Positions 8,023 through 17,512 of a stretch of DNA of 29,742 bases are shown here, piece by piece. The position numbers and the translations under genes are program-made. Origin of the DNA: Lachnospiraceae bacterium UBA3287 (GTDB lineage: Bacteria > Bacillota > Clostridia > Lachnospirales > Lachnospiraceae). Under the pieces are notes generated by a model. It was not told the origin of the DNA and searched no databases. It was given only the letters and a program-made list of their open reading frames with translations. Within the stretch, counting starts at the first letter, position 1; each line of letters begins with the position of its first letter. The stretch spans positions 1-29,742 of the forward strand of contig DETN01000150.1 in the NCBI GenBank assembly GCA_002362155.1, read 5' to 3'.

Positions 8023-8310
8023 ATGGAGACCGGTGAAATCTTAATGGAACTGCTGGGCATAGCCAGAAAGAATGAAAAAGTCAGAAAGGCTTTTCTGGAA
8101 ACGAAAAATGACCCACATCCCCTGGCGGCTTTCTGCCGGATCGCCAGGGACCTGGGATATGATCTCTATGAAATGGATCTGATCTCGGCGGGAGAGGACT
8201 ACTATGCCGCCATGCGGCGCTCCACCAACGGCGGCGGAGAGAATTCCCCCATGCTGGAGGGTGAGGACGACTACTACGAGCTTTTCCTGTCCGATCTTCA
8301 GGACGGATGA
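8023..8310 (+). CDS. Small Nif11-like protein
   Basis: 95 residues from ATG 8023. This start is chosen over the in-frame ATG at 8002 because AGAGAGGAG at 8005-8013 lies before it and nothing comparable lies before 8002. The first 60 residues (ILMELLGIARKNEKVRKAFL, then PLAAFCRIARDLGYDLYEMDL) look like the helical Nif11 leader domain: a short helix, a loop and a second helix with IAxxLGYxLxxxDL. The C-terminus holds a Gly/Asn/Ser patch (STNGGGENSP) and an acidic DDYYELFLSDL end. Nif11 domains often act as leader peptides of ribosomally made natural products, but no modification enzyme or transporter is adjacent, so it may instead be a stand-alone Nif11-type protein. The family call is moderate. 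Confidence 0.6.
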   Translation: METGEILMELLGIARKNEKVRKAFLETKNDPHPLAAFCRIARDLGYDLYEMDLISAGEDYYAAMRRSTNGGGENSPMLEGEDDYYELFLSDLQDG

Positions 8311-8334
8311 AAAGAAAAATATCGAATCAGAGTA

Positions 8335-8353
8335 AAAATCAGATTCTGATTTT
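8335..8353 (+). terminator. Weak AT-rich hairpin after the Nif11-like gene
   Basis: AAAATCAGA (8335-8343) is perfectly complementary to TCTGATTTT (8345-8353), 24 bp after the stop codon. It ends in T residues and could terminate, but the stem is AT-rich. Confidence 0.4.
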
Positions 8354-8568
8354 GGAAATTTTATAAATGACAGATAAGATAAACAAGTAGAACGGTTGCA
8401 ACTCAGCAATGCAGTAATATAAGGCTACATTTACGATCCTATTTTCACTAAATTTAGTTCAGCGGAAATTGCACTGTGCTAAAAAAACATTGATTTCAAT
8501 ATCCGGTATGACAACAAAACAAAACTGATACAACGATAATTGGCTGCTATTACGTTAGAAATAGTTAA

Positions 8569-8596
8569 CTGACACTGTATTGTATTCAGATATAGA
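8569..8596 (+). promoter_or_regulatory. Possible promoter of the Panacea gene
   Basis: CTGACA (8569-8574), a 16-bp spacer, then TATAGA (8591-8596), about 50 bp before the ATG. In such AT-rich DNA other pairs are also possible, for example TTGTAT/TAGACT slightly downstream. Confidence 0.3.
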
Positions 8597-8645
8597 TAGG
8601 ATTAGACTTTATTTATAGAATTAAATTTTCGGAAGGAGGTGTGTT

Positions 8646-9107
8646 ATGACAGATTCATTGGTGTTTGAAAAAGAGTTCTTTCAAGAGTTTGAAAAAAGAT
8701 ACGGACAAAGAATGGATGAAATGAAAATGCACAAACTCATGTATTTTACGCAGAGAGAATCATTACTGCTTCATAATGCTCCTGCTTTTTCAGAAGAGTT
8801 TTATGGATGGAAATATGGACCTGTGTTAAAAAGCGTCAGATTTTCATACAAGCAATGTCCTGATGATCCGTTCCATGACGTAGAGGGATCTTTATCCTTG
8901 AATGACAAAAAACTGGTAGAAGCAGTATTGGATAGATATGGCAATTGTTCATCCTGGGTATTAAGTGAATTATCACATGGGGAGTATTCATGGAAAAGAT
9001 CCAGAAAAGGACTTTCGCTTGATGAAAATGGTGATAAAAAACTTGAACTTAATGCGATGAAAGCTGATGCTGCTAAAGAATTATCCAGAAGGAATCAGAA
9101 AAGGTGA
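8646..9107 (+). CDS. Panacea (SocA-like, DUF4065) domain protein, candidate antitoxin
   Basis: 153 residues, full length for a bare Panacea domain. Visible features are the early KMHKLMYFTQRESLLL helix, the EEFYGWKYGPVLKSV segment (family pattern xFxAWxyGPV) and the late SSWVLSELSHGEYSW helix, which matches the L-S-xxxH-xxxPW region of DUF4065 proteins. Family members include the SocA proteolytic adaptor and the PanA antitoxins, which neutralise many unrelated toxins. GGAAGGAGG lies just before the ATG. Codon use is AT-rich and unlike the neighbours, so it was probably acquired. The gene stands alone except for short open frames right after its stop. Function as an antitoxin is inference from the family; no full-size toxin partner is visible. 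Confidence 0.82.
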   Translation: MTDSLVFEKEFFQEFEKRYGQRMDEMKMHKLMYFTQRESLLLHNAPAFSEEFYGWKYGPVLKSVRFSYKQCPDDPFHDVEGSLSLNDKKLVEAVLDRYGNCSSWVLSELSHGEYSWKRSRKGLSLDENGDKKLELNAMKADAAKELSRRNQKR

Positions 9108-9221
9108 GATGATATTTTGTACTCTGTTTACGAAATTTCAAAGAAAACATATGAAGAGCGTTACTATGTTGAGAAGATAACTGCGAGAAGCAGTAATAAA
9201 GAACAAATCAAAGAGCATTAA
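9108..9221 (+). other. Short open frames after the Panacea gene (possible small partner or remnant)
   Basis: Two candidates overlap here. ATG 9109-9180 would encode 23 residues starting MIFCTLFTKFQ, cationic, beginning 1 bp after the Panacea stop. A second frame from TTG 9117 to 9221 would encode about 34 residues (YSVYEISKKTYEERYYVEK at its start) and has a more protein-like composition. Either could be a small peptide partner; the second could be the start of a broken toxin gene. Neither is recognised. Confidence 0.3.
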
Positions 9222-9253
9222 TACAGGTTGGTGTATTTGGGGGTCTGAGACAC

Positions 9254-9289
9254 AAAAAAGGTGGTGCTATAATTGACACCACCTTTTTT
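9254..9289. terminator. Perfect bidirectional terminator between Panacea gene and tex
   Basis: AAAAAAGGTGGTG (9254-9266) is fully complementary to CACCACCTTTTTT (9277-9289) with a 10-base loop. The A- and T-runs serve both strands, as expected between convergent genes. Confidence 0.93.
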
Positions 9290-9318
9290 ATATGTCTGGA
9301 TCTGGCTTAACAGCCGTC

Positions 9319-11700
<2,382 letters not shown>

Positions 11701-11707
11701 GCGTCCG

Positions 11708-11716
11708 ATTATAGCA
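11708..11716 (-). promoter_or_regulatory. Extended -10 promoter directly upstream of tex
   Basis: On the - strand this is TGC followed by a consensus TATAAT. The hexamer ends 7 bp before the tex ATG, so transcription would begin at or next to the start codon and the mRNA would be leaderless. No clear -35 is seen. Confidence 0.6.
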
Positions 11717-11875
11717 CAGGAGAGGGAAAGGTGCCCTAAGTTTTTTCCGAAATCCCTTTTGAGGAAGCAGACGAAAAATGTGTGAAAAATGTTCAAACCG
11801 GCAGGCAGTTTTTCCTTGTGCACCGCAGCAAAGGAGGACATGATCATAAATTTCCCCCTTTCTGCCTTTCCTGTG

Positions 11876-11884
11876 GTAAACTGA
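11876..11884 (+). promoter_or_regulatory. Possible extended -10 promoter of the L,D-transpeptidase gene
   Basis: TGG followed by TAAACT, about 98 bp before the TTG start. The -35 region is poor, so this is tentative. Confidence 0.3.
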
Positions 11885-11981
11885 GTGGGGGCATGCAGAA
11901 GGCCCCGCAGGTATGCTTAGATGAGACATACACAGACGATTTGCCGGAGGGTTCTCTCCTTCGGCGGAAAGAGAGGCTGTA

Positions 11982-13448
11982 TTGAAAAAAGCGATTCTGA
12001 TCATCCTTATACTGCTGATCCTGGGCGGGGCCGGCTTTTTCGGCTACCAGATGATCAAAGTCCGGGAGGAAGGCAGGTTCCTGGACGGCACCACGCTGAA
12101 CGGGGAGAATATATCCGGCATGACCGCAGAGGAAGCGGCTTCCACCATGACAGGCCCCTACGAAAAGACCCGGGTAGACATCGTGGAGCACGGAAAGACC
12201 ACCCTGTCTCTTTCCCTGGAGGAAGCGGGATACCGCCCGGATGAGGAAAAGACCCTGGAAGTCACCAGAGGCCTTCTGGACTACTGCCTGAAAAGCCCCG
12301 GCTACGTGGCAAAATCCTTTATAGCCTTCCTGATCGGGGGCTCGGATTATGAGCTTCCCCTGGAGACCATTACGGATGCGGACACATTCCGGGAGGCGGT
12401 CAGTCTGGAGACCCTGGACGAAGAACGCCATGAGGGGGCCGACGCCTACATGGAGTTCGATAAGGAAGCAGGAAAGATGGTCATCCATCCGGAGGTCTAC
12501 TGCACTCAGATCAGTGAAGAGGATCTGCAGAAGGCCGTGGAGAGCGCCATCGCCGGCGCCATTGAGAACAGGGCCCTGGGAGATGTGATCACTGCCGAGA
12601 TCCCGGAAGACCTGTACGGGGCCCAGCCCACCGTCCTTGCGGACGATCCGGACATGGTCCGCAGATGCAAGGCCTACAACGCCTACGAAGGCACCTCCGT
12701 CACCTATCTTTTCGGCTCCGAGAAAGAGGTCCTGGACCTGGGCACCATCTGGGAGTGGATGGATGTCAGCGGCAATACGGCCGTCATTTCCGACGAGAGG
12801 ATCCGCGATTACGTGGCCGCCCTGGCGGAAAAATACAATACCCGCTATATAGCCCGTACCTTTAAGGCCAACTCCGGCAAGGAAATATCCTTCTCCGCCG
12901 GCAAGGTGGAATACGGCTATACCATCCTGCAGGACCAGGAATGCGCCCAGCTCAAGGAAGACCTGCAGCCCGGCAATCAGGTGGAGAGAGAGCCCATCTA
13001 CTACTCCCACAACGACTGGGGCAATCCCATGTACTACGGCAGGAAGGGCACGGACGACCTGAACGGGACCTATATCGAGGTCAGCCTTACCAGGCAGCAC
13101 ATGTGGTTCTACATCAACGGAAAAGTGGAAGTGGAGAGCGACGTGGTCACCGGCGACGTGGCAAAGAAACGGGAGACCGCCACAGGCATCTTCCCCCTGG
13201 CCTACAAGAAGCACCCCTACACCCTGGTGGGCGGTGGGCCCGGCGATGAATATTCGGTGGACGTGGAATACTGGATGGCCTTTTTCGAAGGCCAGGGACT
13301 CCACGACGCTCCCTGGAAGTCCAGGTTCGGCGGAAACATTTATAAGACCGACGGCTCCAGAGGCTGCGTCAACCTTCCCACCGACATAGCCAAAAAGGTC
13401 TACGAGAAGTCTAAGGAAGGCATGGCCATCGTCATTTATAAGGAATAG
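11982..13448 (+). CDS. L,D-transpeptidase (YkuD) with PG_binding_4-type N-terminal region
   Basis: 488 residues. A single N-terminal membrane anchor (about 4-24) leaves the body outside the cell. Residues about 30-300 contain a LNGENISGMTAEEAA segment and later a second similar module, as in the PG_binding_4/VanW-associated proteins of Clostridia. The C-terminal third is a YkuD domain: YIEVSLTRQHMWFYINGK at its start, H441 in GLHDAPW and the catalytic SRGCVNLP with C462. These enzymes make 3-3 cross-links in peptidoglycan or attach proteins to it. The start is TTG 11982 with GAGAGG about 6 bp upstream; no ATG lies near. A terminator hairpin follows, so it is probably a single-gene unit. Confidence 0.92.
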   Translation: MKKAILIILILLILGGAGFFGYQMIKVREEGRFLDGTTLNGENISGMTAEEAASTMTGPYEKTRVDIVEHGKTTLSLSLEEAGYRPDEEKTLEVTRGLLDYCLKSPGYVAKSFIAFLIGGSDYELPLETITDADTFREAVSLETLDEERHEGADAYMEFDKEAGKMVIHPEVYCTQISEEDLQKAVESAIAGAIENRALGDVITAEIPEDLYGAQPTVLADDPDMVRRCKAYNAYEGTSVTYLFGSEKEVLDLGTIWEWMDVSGNTAVISDERIRDYVAALAEKYNTRYIARTFKANSGKEISFSAGKVEYGYTILQDQECAQLKEDLQPGNQVEREPIYYSHNDWGNPMYYGRKGTDDLNGTYIEVSLTRQHMWFYINGKVEVESDVVTGDVAKKRETATGIFPLAYKKHPYTLVGGGPGDEYSVDVEYWMAFFEGQGLHDAPWKSRFGGNIYKTDGSRGCVNLPTDIAKKVYEKSKEGMAIVIYKE

Positions 13449-13480
13449 GAATGACCGGATAAGAGAATAAGAAAACAGAC

Positions 13481-13518
13481 GGAGGCAGGAATGCGGCGGC
13501 ATCCCTGCCTCCCTTTAT
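13481..13518 (+). terminator. Terminator after the L,D-transpeptidase gene
   Basis: GGAGGCAGGAATG (13481-13493) pairs with CATCCCTGCCTCC (13500-13512) with one mismatch, followed by CTTTATT. The T-run is imperfect. Confidence 0.7.
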
Positions 13519-13595
13519 TCTGCCGGGTCCCTTTTTAATGCTTTACAACTTTTCATGATTTTTAACGCTTCCGTCACAAATGGTTCAGAAATCCA

Positions 13596-13604
13596 TGGTA
13601 TGAT
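13596..13604 (+). promoter_or_regulatory. Extended -10 promoter of the alarmone synthetase operon
   Basis: TGG followed by TATGAT, about 39 bp before the ATG. The sequence ATGGTATGATG is repeated exactly upstream of the EF-G-like gene at 26402-26412. The -35 box is weak. Confidence 0.5.
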
Positions 13605-13642
13605 GAGACTGAACCGGGAGAGGAGTCCCGGAGGAGGCACAA

Positions 13643-14257
13643 ATGGAAACAAACAGTATTTACGGACCCTTTGAGGAGTACCTTCCCCTGATCATGAAGG
13701 GACTGACAGGCAGGATCACCGCCTTCAACGAAGAATGCAGGGAGACCACGGGCCATCCCGTCTATGAGCATTTCCTCTACAGGATCAAGGAAGACAAGAG
13801 CATGCGGGAGAAGTGCGTCAGAAAGGGCTTTCCCGTGACCACCCGCAGCGCCCTCAGGGAGCTGTTCGATGCGGTGGGCCTTCGGATCATCACCCGCTTT
13901 CTGGACGACGTCTTTAAGACGGTGGAATTTATCCGGACCATTCCCGGCTGCACGGTGGTGATGGAAAAGGACTATATTACCAATCCCAAGCCCAACGGCT
14001 ACCGGTCCTATCACATGATCCTGGACCTGGAGGTCCCCTACATGGACGTGGACGGAAATGTTCCCGGCCACTACTATGCCGAGGTCCAGCTCAGGACCCT
14101 GTCCATGGATTCCTGGGCCAGCCTGGAGCACGAGATGAAATACAAGCAGGATATAGAGAACACAAAACTGATCGTAAACGAACTCAAACGTCTGGCGGAT
14201 GAAATGGCATCCTGCGACATTTCCATGCAGACCATCAGAGATCTGATCAGAAGCTGA
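13643..14257 (+). CDS. Small alarmone synthetase, RelA/SpoT domain ((p)ppGpp synthesis)
   Basis: 204 residues with only the synthetase domain, no hydrolase, TGS or ACT domain. Visible motifs are RIKEDKSMREKC (substrate-binding basic patch), DAVGLRIITRF, the KDYITNPKPNGYRSYH loop and the EVQLRTLSMDSWASLEHEMKYK helix containing the catalytic glutamate. It transfers pyrophosphate from ATP to GDP or GTP in the cytoplasm. The size and layout match the YjbM/YwaC (RelQ/RelP) group, so control is likely by transcription and allostery, not by stalled ribosomes. GGAGGAGG precedes the ATG. The response regulator begins 16 bp after its stop, so alarmone synthesis and the two-component system are probably co-transcribed. 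Confidence 0.92.
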   Translation: METNSIYGPFEEYLPLIMKGLTGRITAFNEECRETTGHPVYEHFLYRIKEDKSMREKCVRKGFPVTTRSALRELFDAVGLRIITRFLDDVFKTVEFIRTIPGCTVVMEKDYITNPKPNGYRSYHMILDLEVPYMDVDGNVPGHYYAEVQLRTLSMDSWASLEHEMKYKQDIENTKLIVNELKRLADEMASCDISMQTIRDLIRS

Positions 14258-14273
14258 TTGGAGATGAACCTAT

Positions 14274-14936
14274 ATGAGAATACTGGTTGCAGAAGACGAA
14301 GCTGAGCTTTCCAGGGCTCTGAAAGCCGTACTGGACCACCAGGGATATGAGACGGACGTGGTGGGGGACGGCCTTGCTGCCGTTGAAATGGCCGCCAGAA
14401 ACAGCTATGACTGCATGGTCTTCGATATCATGATGCCCGTCATGGACGGACTGACTGCGGTCAGAGAGATCCGCAGCACCGGCAATCTGACCCCCGTCAT
14501 CATGCTGACCGCCAAGACAGAGGTGGACGACAGAGTAGGGGGACTGGACGCCGGCGCCGACGATTACATGACCAAGCCCTTTGCCATGAAGGAGCTCCTG
14601 GCCAGGATCCGGTCCATGACCAGACGGTCCACGGCCTTTAATCCCTCCAGACTGACGGTGGGGACCCTGACCCTGGACATCGACGAGCAGGAGCTGTCCG
14701 CCGTCCATTCCATCCGCCTGTCCGGAAAGGAATTCCAGCTCATGGAATATTTTATGAGGAATCCCGGCAGGGCCATGCTGACGGAAGACCTTTTTGCCAG
14801 GATCTGGAAGGACGATCCCGAGGCGGATACAGAGATCGTATGGCTCTATATTTCCTACCTGCGCAAGAAACTGGGCGCCGTCATGGCGGAAGTGACCATA
14901 GAGGGTGAGCGGGGCGGCTCTTTCACACTCAGATAG
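14274..14936 (+). CDS. OmpR/PhoB-family response regulator
   Basis: 220 residues. The receiver domain (1-115) has the acidic pocket at E7/D8, phospho-acceptor D51 in VFDIMMP, T79 and K101 in TKPF. The C-terminal part (about 125-220) is a winged helix with LSGKEFQLMEYFM, GRAMLTEDLFARIW and VWLYISYLRKKLG, the DNA-recognition helix of the OmpR family. Phosphorylated by the histidine kinase encoded 8 bp downstream, it should act as a transcription factor. The target genes cannot be inferred; the co-transcribed alarmone synthetase is an obvious candidate for autoregulation. Confidence 0.93.
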   Translation: MRILVAEDEAELSRALKAVLDHQGYETDVVGDGLAAVEMAARNSYDCMVFDIMMPVMDGLTAVREIRSTGNLTPVIMLTAKTEVDDRVGGLDAGADDYMTKPFAMKELLARIRSMTRRSTAFNPSRLTVGTLTLDIDEQELSAVHSIRLSGKEFQLMEYFMRNPGRAMLTEDLFARIWKDDPEADTEIVWLYISYLRKKLGAVMAEVTIEGERGGSFTLR

Positions 14937-14944
14937 GAGACCTT

Positions 14945-16171
14945 ATGTCTGTCAGAGAGTTGCAGAAACAGTTTATGATGACCGCCACGGCAGCCATACT
15001 GATCGTCATGACGGTCATACTGGGGGCCCTCAACCTGTATAATTACAGCCGGACCTTTCTGGCCGGCTACCGGGTCGCCGACTATATAGCACGGTCAGGG
15101 GGCATTATGCCCAGCGTCGTGGACGAAGACCAGACGGACCTGGCCCCAGAAGCCCCTTATTCCGTCCGTTACTTTACGGTCTGGGCCGATGAAGAGGGGC
15201 AGATCACCGCTGTCAACACGGACAGGATCCGTTCCATTACAAAAGAGGAGGCCAGGGAGGCTGCTTCTGCCGTGACCAGGATCCCCCGCAGTCACGGATC
15301 CATACGGGTGGGACGGAACACTCTGGCCTACTCGGTCCTGCAGAGGGATGACGGGACCTTTATCGCCGTCTTCCTGGACTGCACCTCCGAAGCCCGGGCG
15401 GCCTTCCTGATCATGAACCGGTCCTGCCTGCTGGGCTTTCTCTTCGCGGTCTTTTTTGCCGTTATCCTCTGGTTCCTGTCCAGATGGGCCCTGCAGCCCG
15501 TGGTCAGAAACATGGATACCCAGAGGCAGTTCATTACCAACGCCAGCCATGAGCTGAAGACGCCCCTGACTATCATAAACGCCAACACGGAAGTGCTGGA
15601 GATGATGTACGGGGAATCGGAATGGACCGGGTCCATTATCCACCAGGTGGAGCGGATGACCAACCTCGTCAACTCCATGACCAGCCTGGCCAAGATCCAG
15701 GAAAGGAACGAAGTGGTCCTGACTGAGGTGGATGTGACGGGACTGGCCAGAGAGGCCTCCAAGGCCTTCCGGCCGGTGATCGAGCAGAAGTACAGGAGCC
15801 TGATGGTCAACATCGACGAAAAGGTCACGGCCAGGGCCGAGACCGACGGAGTGCGTGAGCTCTTCAACATCCTTCTGGACAATGCGGTCAAGTACTGCGA
15901 CGAGAAGGGGACCATTACCATGACCGTGGCCCACAGAGCCAGGGACAGGGGGGCGAAGATCACTGTCTCCAACATGTACGCCCAGGGCAAGGGCGTGGAT
16001 TATTCCCGTCTTTTTGACCGCTTCTACCGGGTGGACACTTCCCACAGCAGCAGGACCCAGGGCTTCGGCATAGGCCTGTCCATGGCACAGGAGCTGACAG
16101 AGAGATACAAGGGCAGGATCGCGGCCACCTGGAAGGACGGCGTGATCAGCTTTACCCTGACCCTTCCCTGA
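14945..16171 (+). CDS. Sensor histidine kinase
   Basis: 408 residues. Two membrane segments (about 12-32 and 160-178) bracket an extracellular sensor region of about 125 residues. The DHp domain has the H-box FITNASHELKTPLT with phospho-accepting H202. The ATPase domain has an N-box (LFNILLDNAVKYC) and a G2 box (TQGFGIGLSMAQ). No HAMP domain is obvious between the second membrane segment and the H-box. It pairs with the response regulator immediately upstream, with TAGGAG before the ATG. The signal sensed is unknown. Confidence 0.93.
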   Translation: MSVRELQKQFMMTATAAILIVMTVILGALNLYNYSRTFLAGYRVADYIARSGGIMPSVVDEDQTDLAPEAPYSVRYFTVWADEEGQITAVNTDRIRSITKEEAREAASAVTRIPRSHGSIRVGRNTLAYSVLQRDDGTFIAVFLDCTSEARAAFLIMNRSCLLGFLFAVFFAVILWFLSRWALQPVVRNMDTQRQFITNASHELKTPLTIINANTEVLEMMYGESEWTGSIIHQVERMTNLVNSMTSLAKIQERNEVVLTEVDVTGLAREASKAFRPVIEQKYRSLMVNIDEKVTARAETDGVRELFNILLDNAVKYCDEKGTITMTVAHRARDRGAKITVSNMYAQGKGVDYSRLFDRFYRVDTSHSSRTQGFGIGLSMAQELTERYKGRIAATWKDGVISFTLTLP

Positions 16172-16190
16172 AGCGCTGGGAAGAACAGGG

Positions 16191-16233
16191 GATAATACAA
16201 AAAGGCATTTATTTACTGCAGATGCATCTGCAG
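16191..16233 (+). promoter_or_regulatory. Possible promoter and 18-bp palindrome upstream of the AraC-type gene
   Basis: GATAAT (16191-16196) could be a -10 with CTGAAG 17 bp upstream. Directly downstream is a perfect 18-bp palindrome, CTGCAGATGCATCTGCAG (16216-16233), 60 bp before the ATG. It could be an operator or an RNA hairpin. Confidence 0.4.
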
Positions 16234-16293
16234 CAGGGCGCAGGAATCTGAAGACGCAGCGCGCCATGGGCCGGAAGGCCCGGAAAGGACAGG

Positions 16294-17181
16294 ATGCTTC
16301 CACTCTACAAAGACCGCAAAGCGGGAATCGAAATCTATTACAGACAGTCCAGAAACGTTCCGCCCCACGTCCACGAGACCGTGGAGCTGATCTATGTCGC
16401 CAGCGGGACCCTGGATCTGTGCATCGGGAACGAGATCTACCACATGGAAAAGGGCGACTTCGGCCTGATCTTCCCCAACATCGTCCACAGCTACCAGGTC
16501 ACGGAGGATGATCCGGGCAAGTCCCTCAACATCATAGCCGATGCGGAACTGGCGGGGACCTACTATCCCACCCTGCAGAAATACTGTCCTGAGAATCCTG
16601 TCATTAAGGCGGACGATCTGCATCCCGATGTCTTCTACGCCATCCAGAGCATCCCGGAGGAATCGGAGAACGCGGACGAATATGTGATCCGTCAGGCTTT
16701 TCTGCAGATCGTCATTGCCAGATGCCTGCAGACCATGAAGCTGGTGGACAAGTCGGCCGTGGTCAACAATGACCTGACCTACCAGACGGTCTGCTATATA
16801 TCCGCCCATTTCGCGGAGGATATCTCCCTGACTTCCATGGCCAGGGACCTCTATGTGAGTCCCTATGCCCTGTCCAGGATCTTTTCCTCCGTCTTCCATA
16901 CCAACTTCAACGGCTATCTCAACGAATTCCGCCTGGACTATGCCATCTATCTGCTCCGTTATACCACCCAGACCATTACGGAGGTCTATGAGAGCGCGGG
17001 CTTCAACAGCCAGAGGACCTTCAACCGGGTCTTCCAGGACCGCTTCCGCATGTCTCCCAGGGACTACAGGGAGGAATACAGAAAGCTTCTGGCCCGCAGC
17101 AGCGAGGAGGAGAAGAAGACCTTCCGGCCCTACTACCATTTCGAAACGGGCAGCGGGAAGGAAAAGGCGAAAGAAGCCTGA
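16294..17181 (+). CDS. AraC-family transcriptional regulator with cupin sensor domain
   Basis: 295 residues. The N-terminal cupin (about 10-90) begins VPPHVHETVELIYV, with H25, H27 and E28 as typical metal or ligand residues, and ends GDFGLIFPNIVHSYQ. The C-terminal AraC domain (about 180-283) carries two helix-turn-helix units: DISLTSMARDLYVSPYALSRIF and TITEVYESAGFNSQRTFNRVF, followed by the signature MSPRDYREEY. Such proteins usually sense sugars or other small molecules and control neighbouring catabolic genes, but none lies nearby, so the effector and target are unknown. AGGACAGG lies close before the ATG. It has its own upstream gap and is followed by terminators. Confidence 0.9.
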   Translation: MLPLYKDRKAGIEIYYRQSRNVPPHVHETVELIYVASGTLDLCIGNEIYHMEKGDFGLIFPNIVHSYQVTEDDPGKSLNIIADAELAGTYYPTLQKYCPENPVIKADDLHPDVFYAIQSIPEESENADEYVIRQAFLQIVIARCLQTMKLVDKSAVVNNDLTYQTVCYISAHFAEDISLTSMARDLYVSPYALSRIFSSVFHTNFNGYLNEFRLDYAIYLLRYTTQTITEVYESAGFNSQRTFNRVFQDRFRMSPRDYREEYRKLLARSSEEEKKTFRPYYHFETGSGKEKAKEA

Positions 17182-17247
17182 AAACGGAGAAAAAGTAAAA
17201 AACGCAAAATATGGCCGGTTTATTTTTTAAAATGGCTGGCATGGGGA

Positions 17248-17308
17248 GGGGGAGAGTCATATAATGACGCTCGTAAGGACGACAGGTCCTTACATTCTCC
17301 CCCTTTTT
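17248..17308 (+). terminator. Terminator after the AraC-type gene
   Basis: GGGGGAGA (17248-17255) pairs with TCTCCCCC (17296-17303), followed by TTTTT. A second stem inside it, GTAAGGAC (17273-17280) with GTCCTTAC (17286-17293), gives a two-level hairpin. A TATAAT at 17260-17265 within it, with CTGGCA 18 bp upstream, might also be a promoter. Confidence 0.7.
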
Positions 17309-17323
17309 GAACCCCTGAAAGAA

Positions 17324-17363
17324 AGATCCTGCTGACGGCACAGGCCGCGGCGGGGTCTTTTTT
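17324..17363 (+). terminator. Second terminator upstream of the NLR-like gene
   Basis: AGATCCTGCTG (17324-17334) pairs with CGGCGGGGTCT (17348-17358) through several G-U pairs, followed by six T residues. It follows the first terminator after only 15 bp. Confidence 0.6.
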
Positions 17364-17512
17364 GCATGCCGCAAAAGGAGGCCATTAATGAATTACATCC
17401 CTGTCTGTAGTAAAATGGAGTAGAAGCTTGGCCTTTTTATGAATTACTTATAAAACATGGCTTTAAATATGTATTCTGAATTGTGATCGCAAAGTTCAGT
17501 GAGGAGAAGACT

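Larger units (their letters stand above)
8311..8645. other. AT-rich gene-free stretch upstream of the Panacea gene
   Basis: 335 bp clearly more AT-rich than the flanks. It holds the weak hairpin at 8335-8353, a 12-bp perfect palindrome ACTAAATTTAGT (8447-8458) and a possible promoter near 8569-8596. No open frame of useful length, no RNA gene and no attachment-site repeat was recognised. The composition marks the left edge of a probable horizontally acquired patch. Confidence 0.6.
17182..17512. other. Intergenic stretch between AraC-type and NLR-like genes
   Basis: 331 bp. It holds two successive terminators (17248-17308 and 17324-17363), an 11-codon open frame with an ideal AAAAGGAGG ribosome site (ATG 17388 to TAG 17423, MNYIPVCSKME), and an AT-rich right half with a possible promoter (TTGGCC at 17428-17433, TATAAA at 17449-17454, spacer only 15 bp). 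No RNA gene family was recognised. Confidence 0.5.

Noticed and set aside
11844..13502. 552-codon open frame on the - strand opposite the L,D-transpeptidase gene
   Set aside because: Shadow of a gene with clear catalytic motifs; the translated product is low-complexity Gly/Val/His-rich without recognisable domains.
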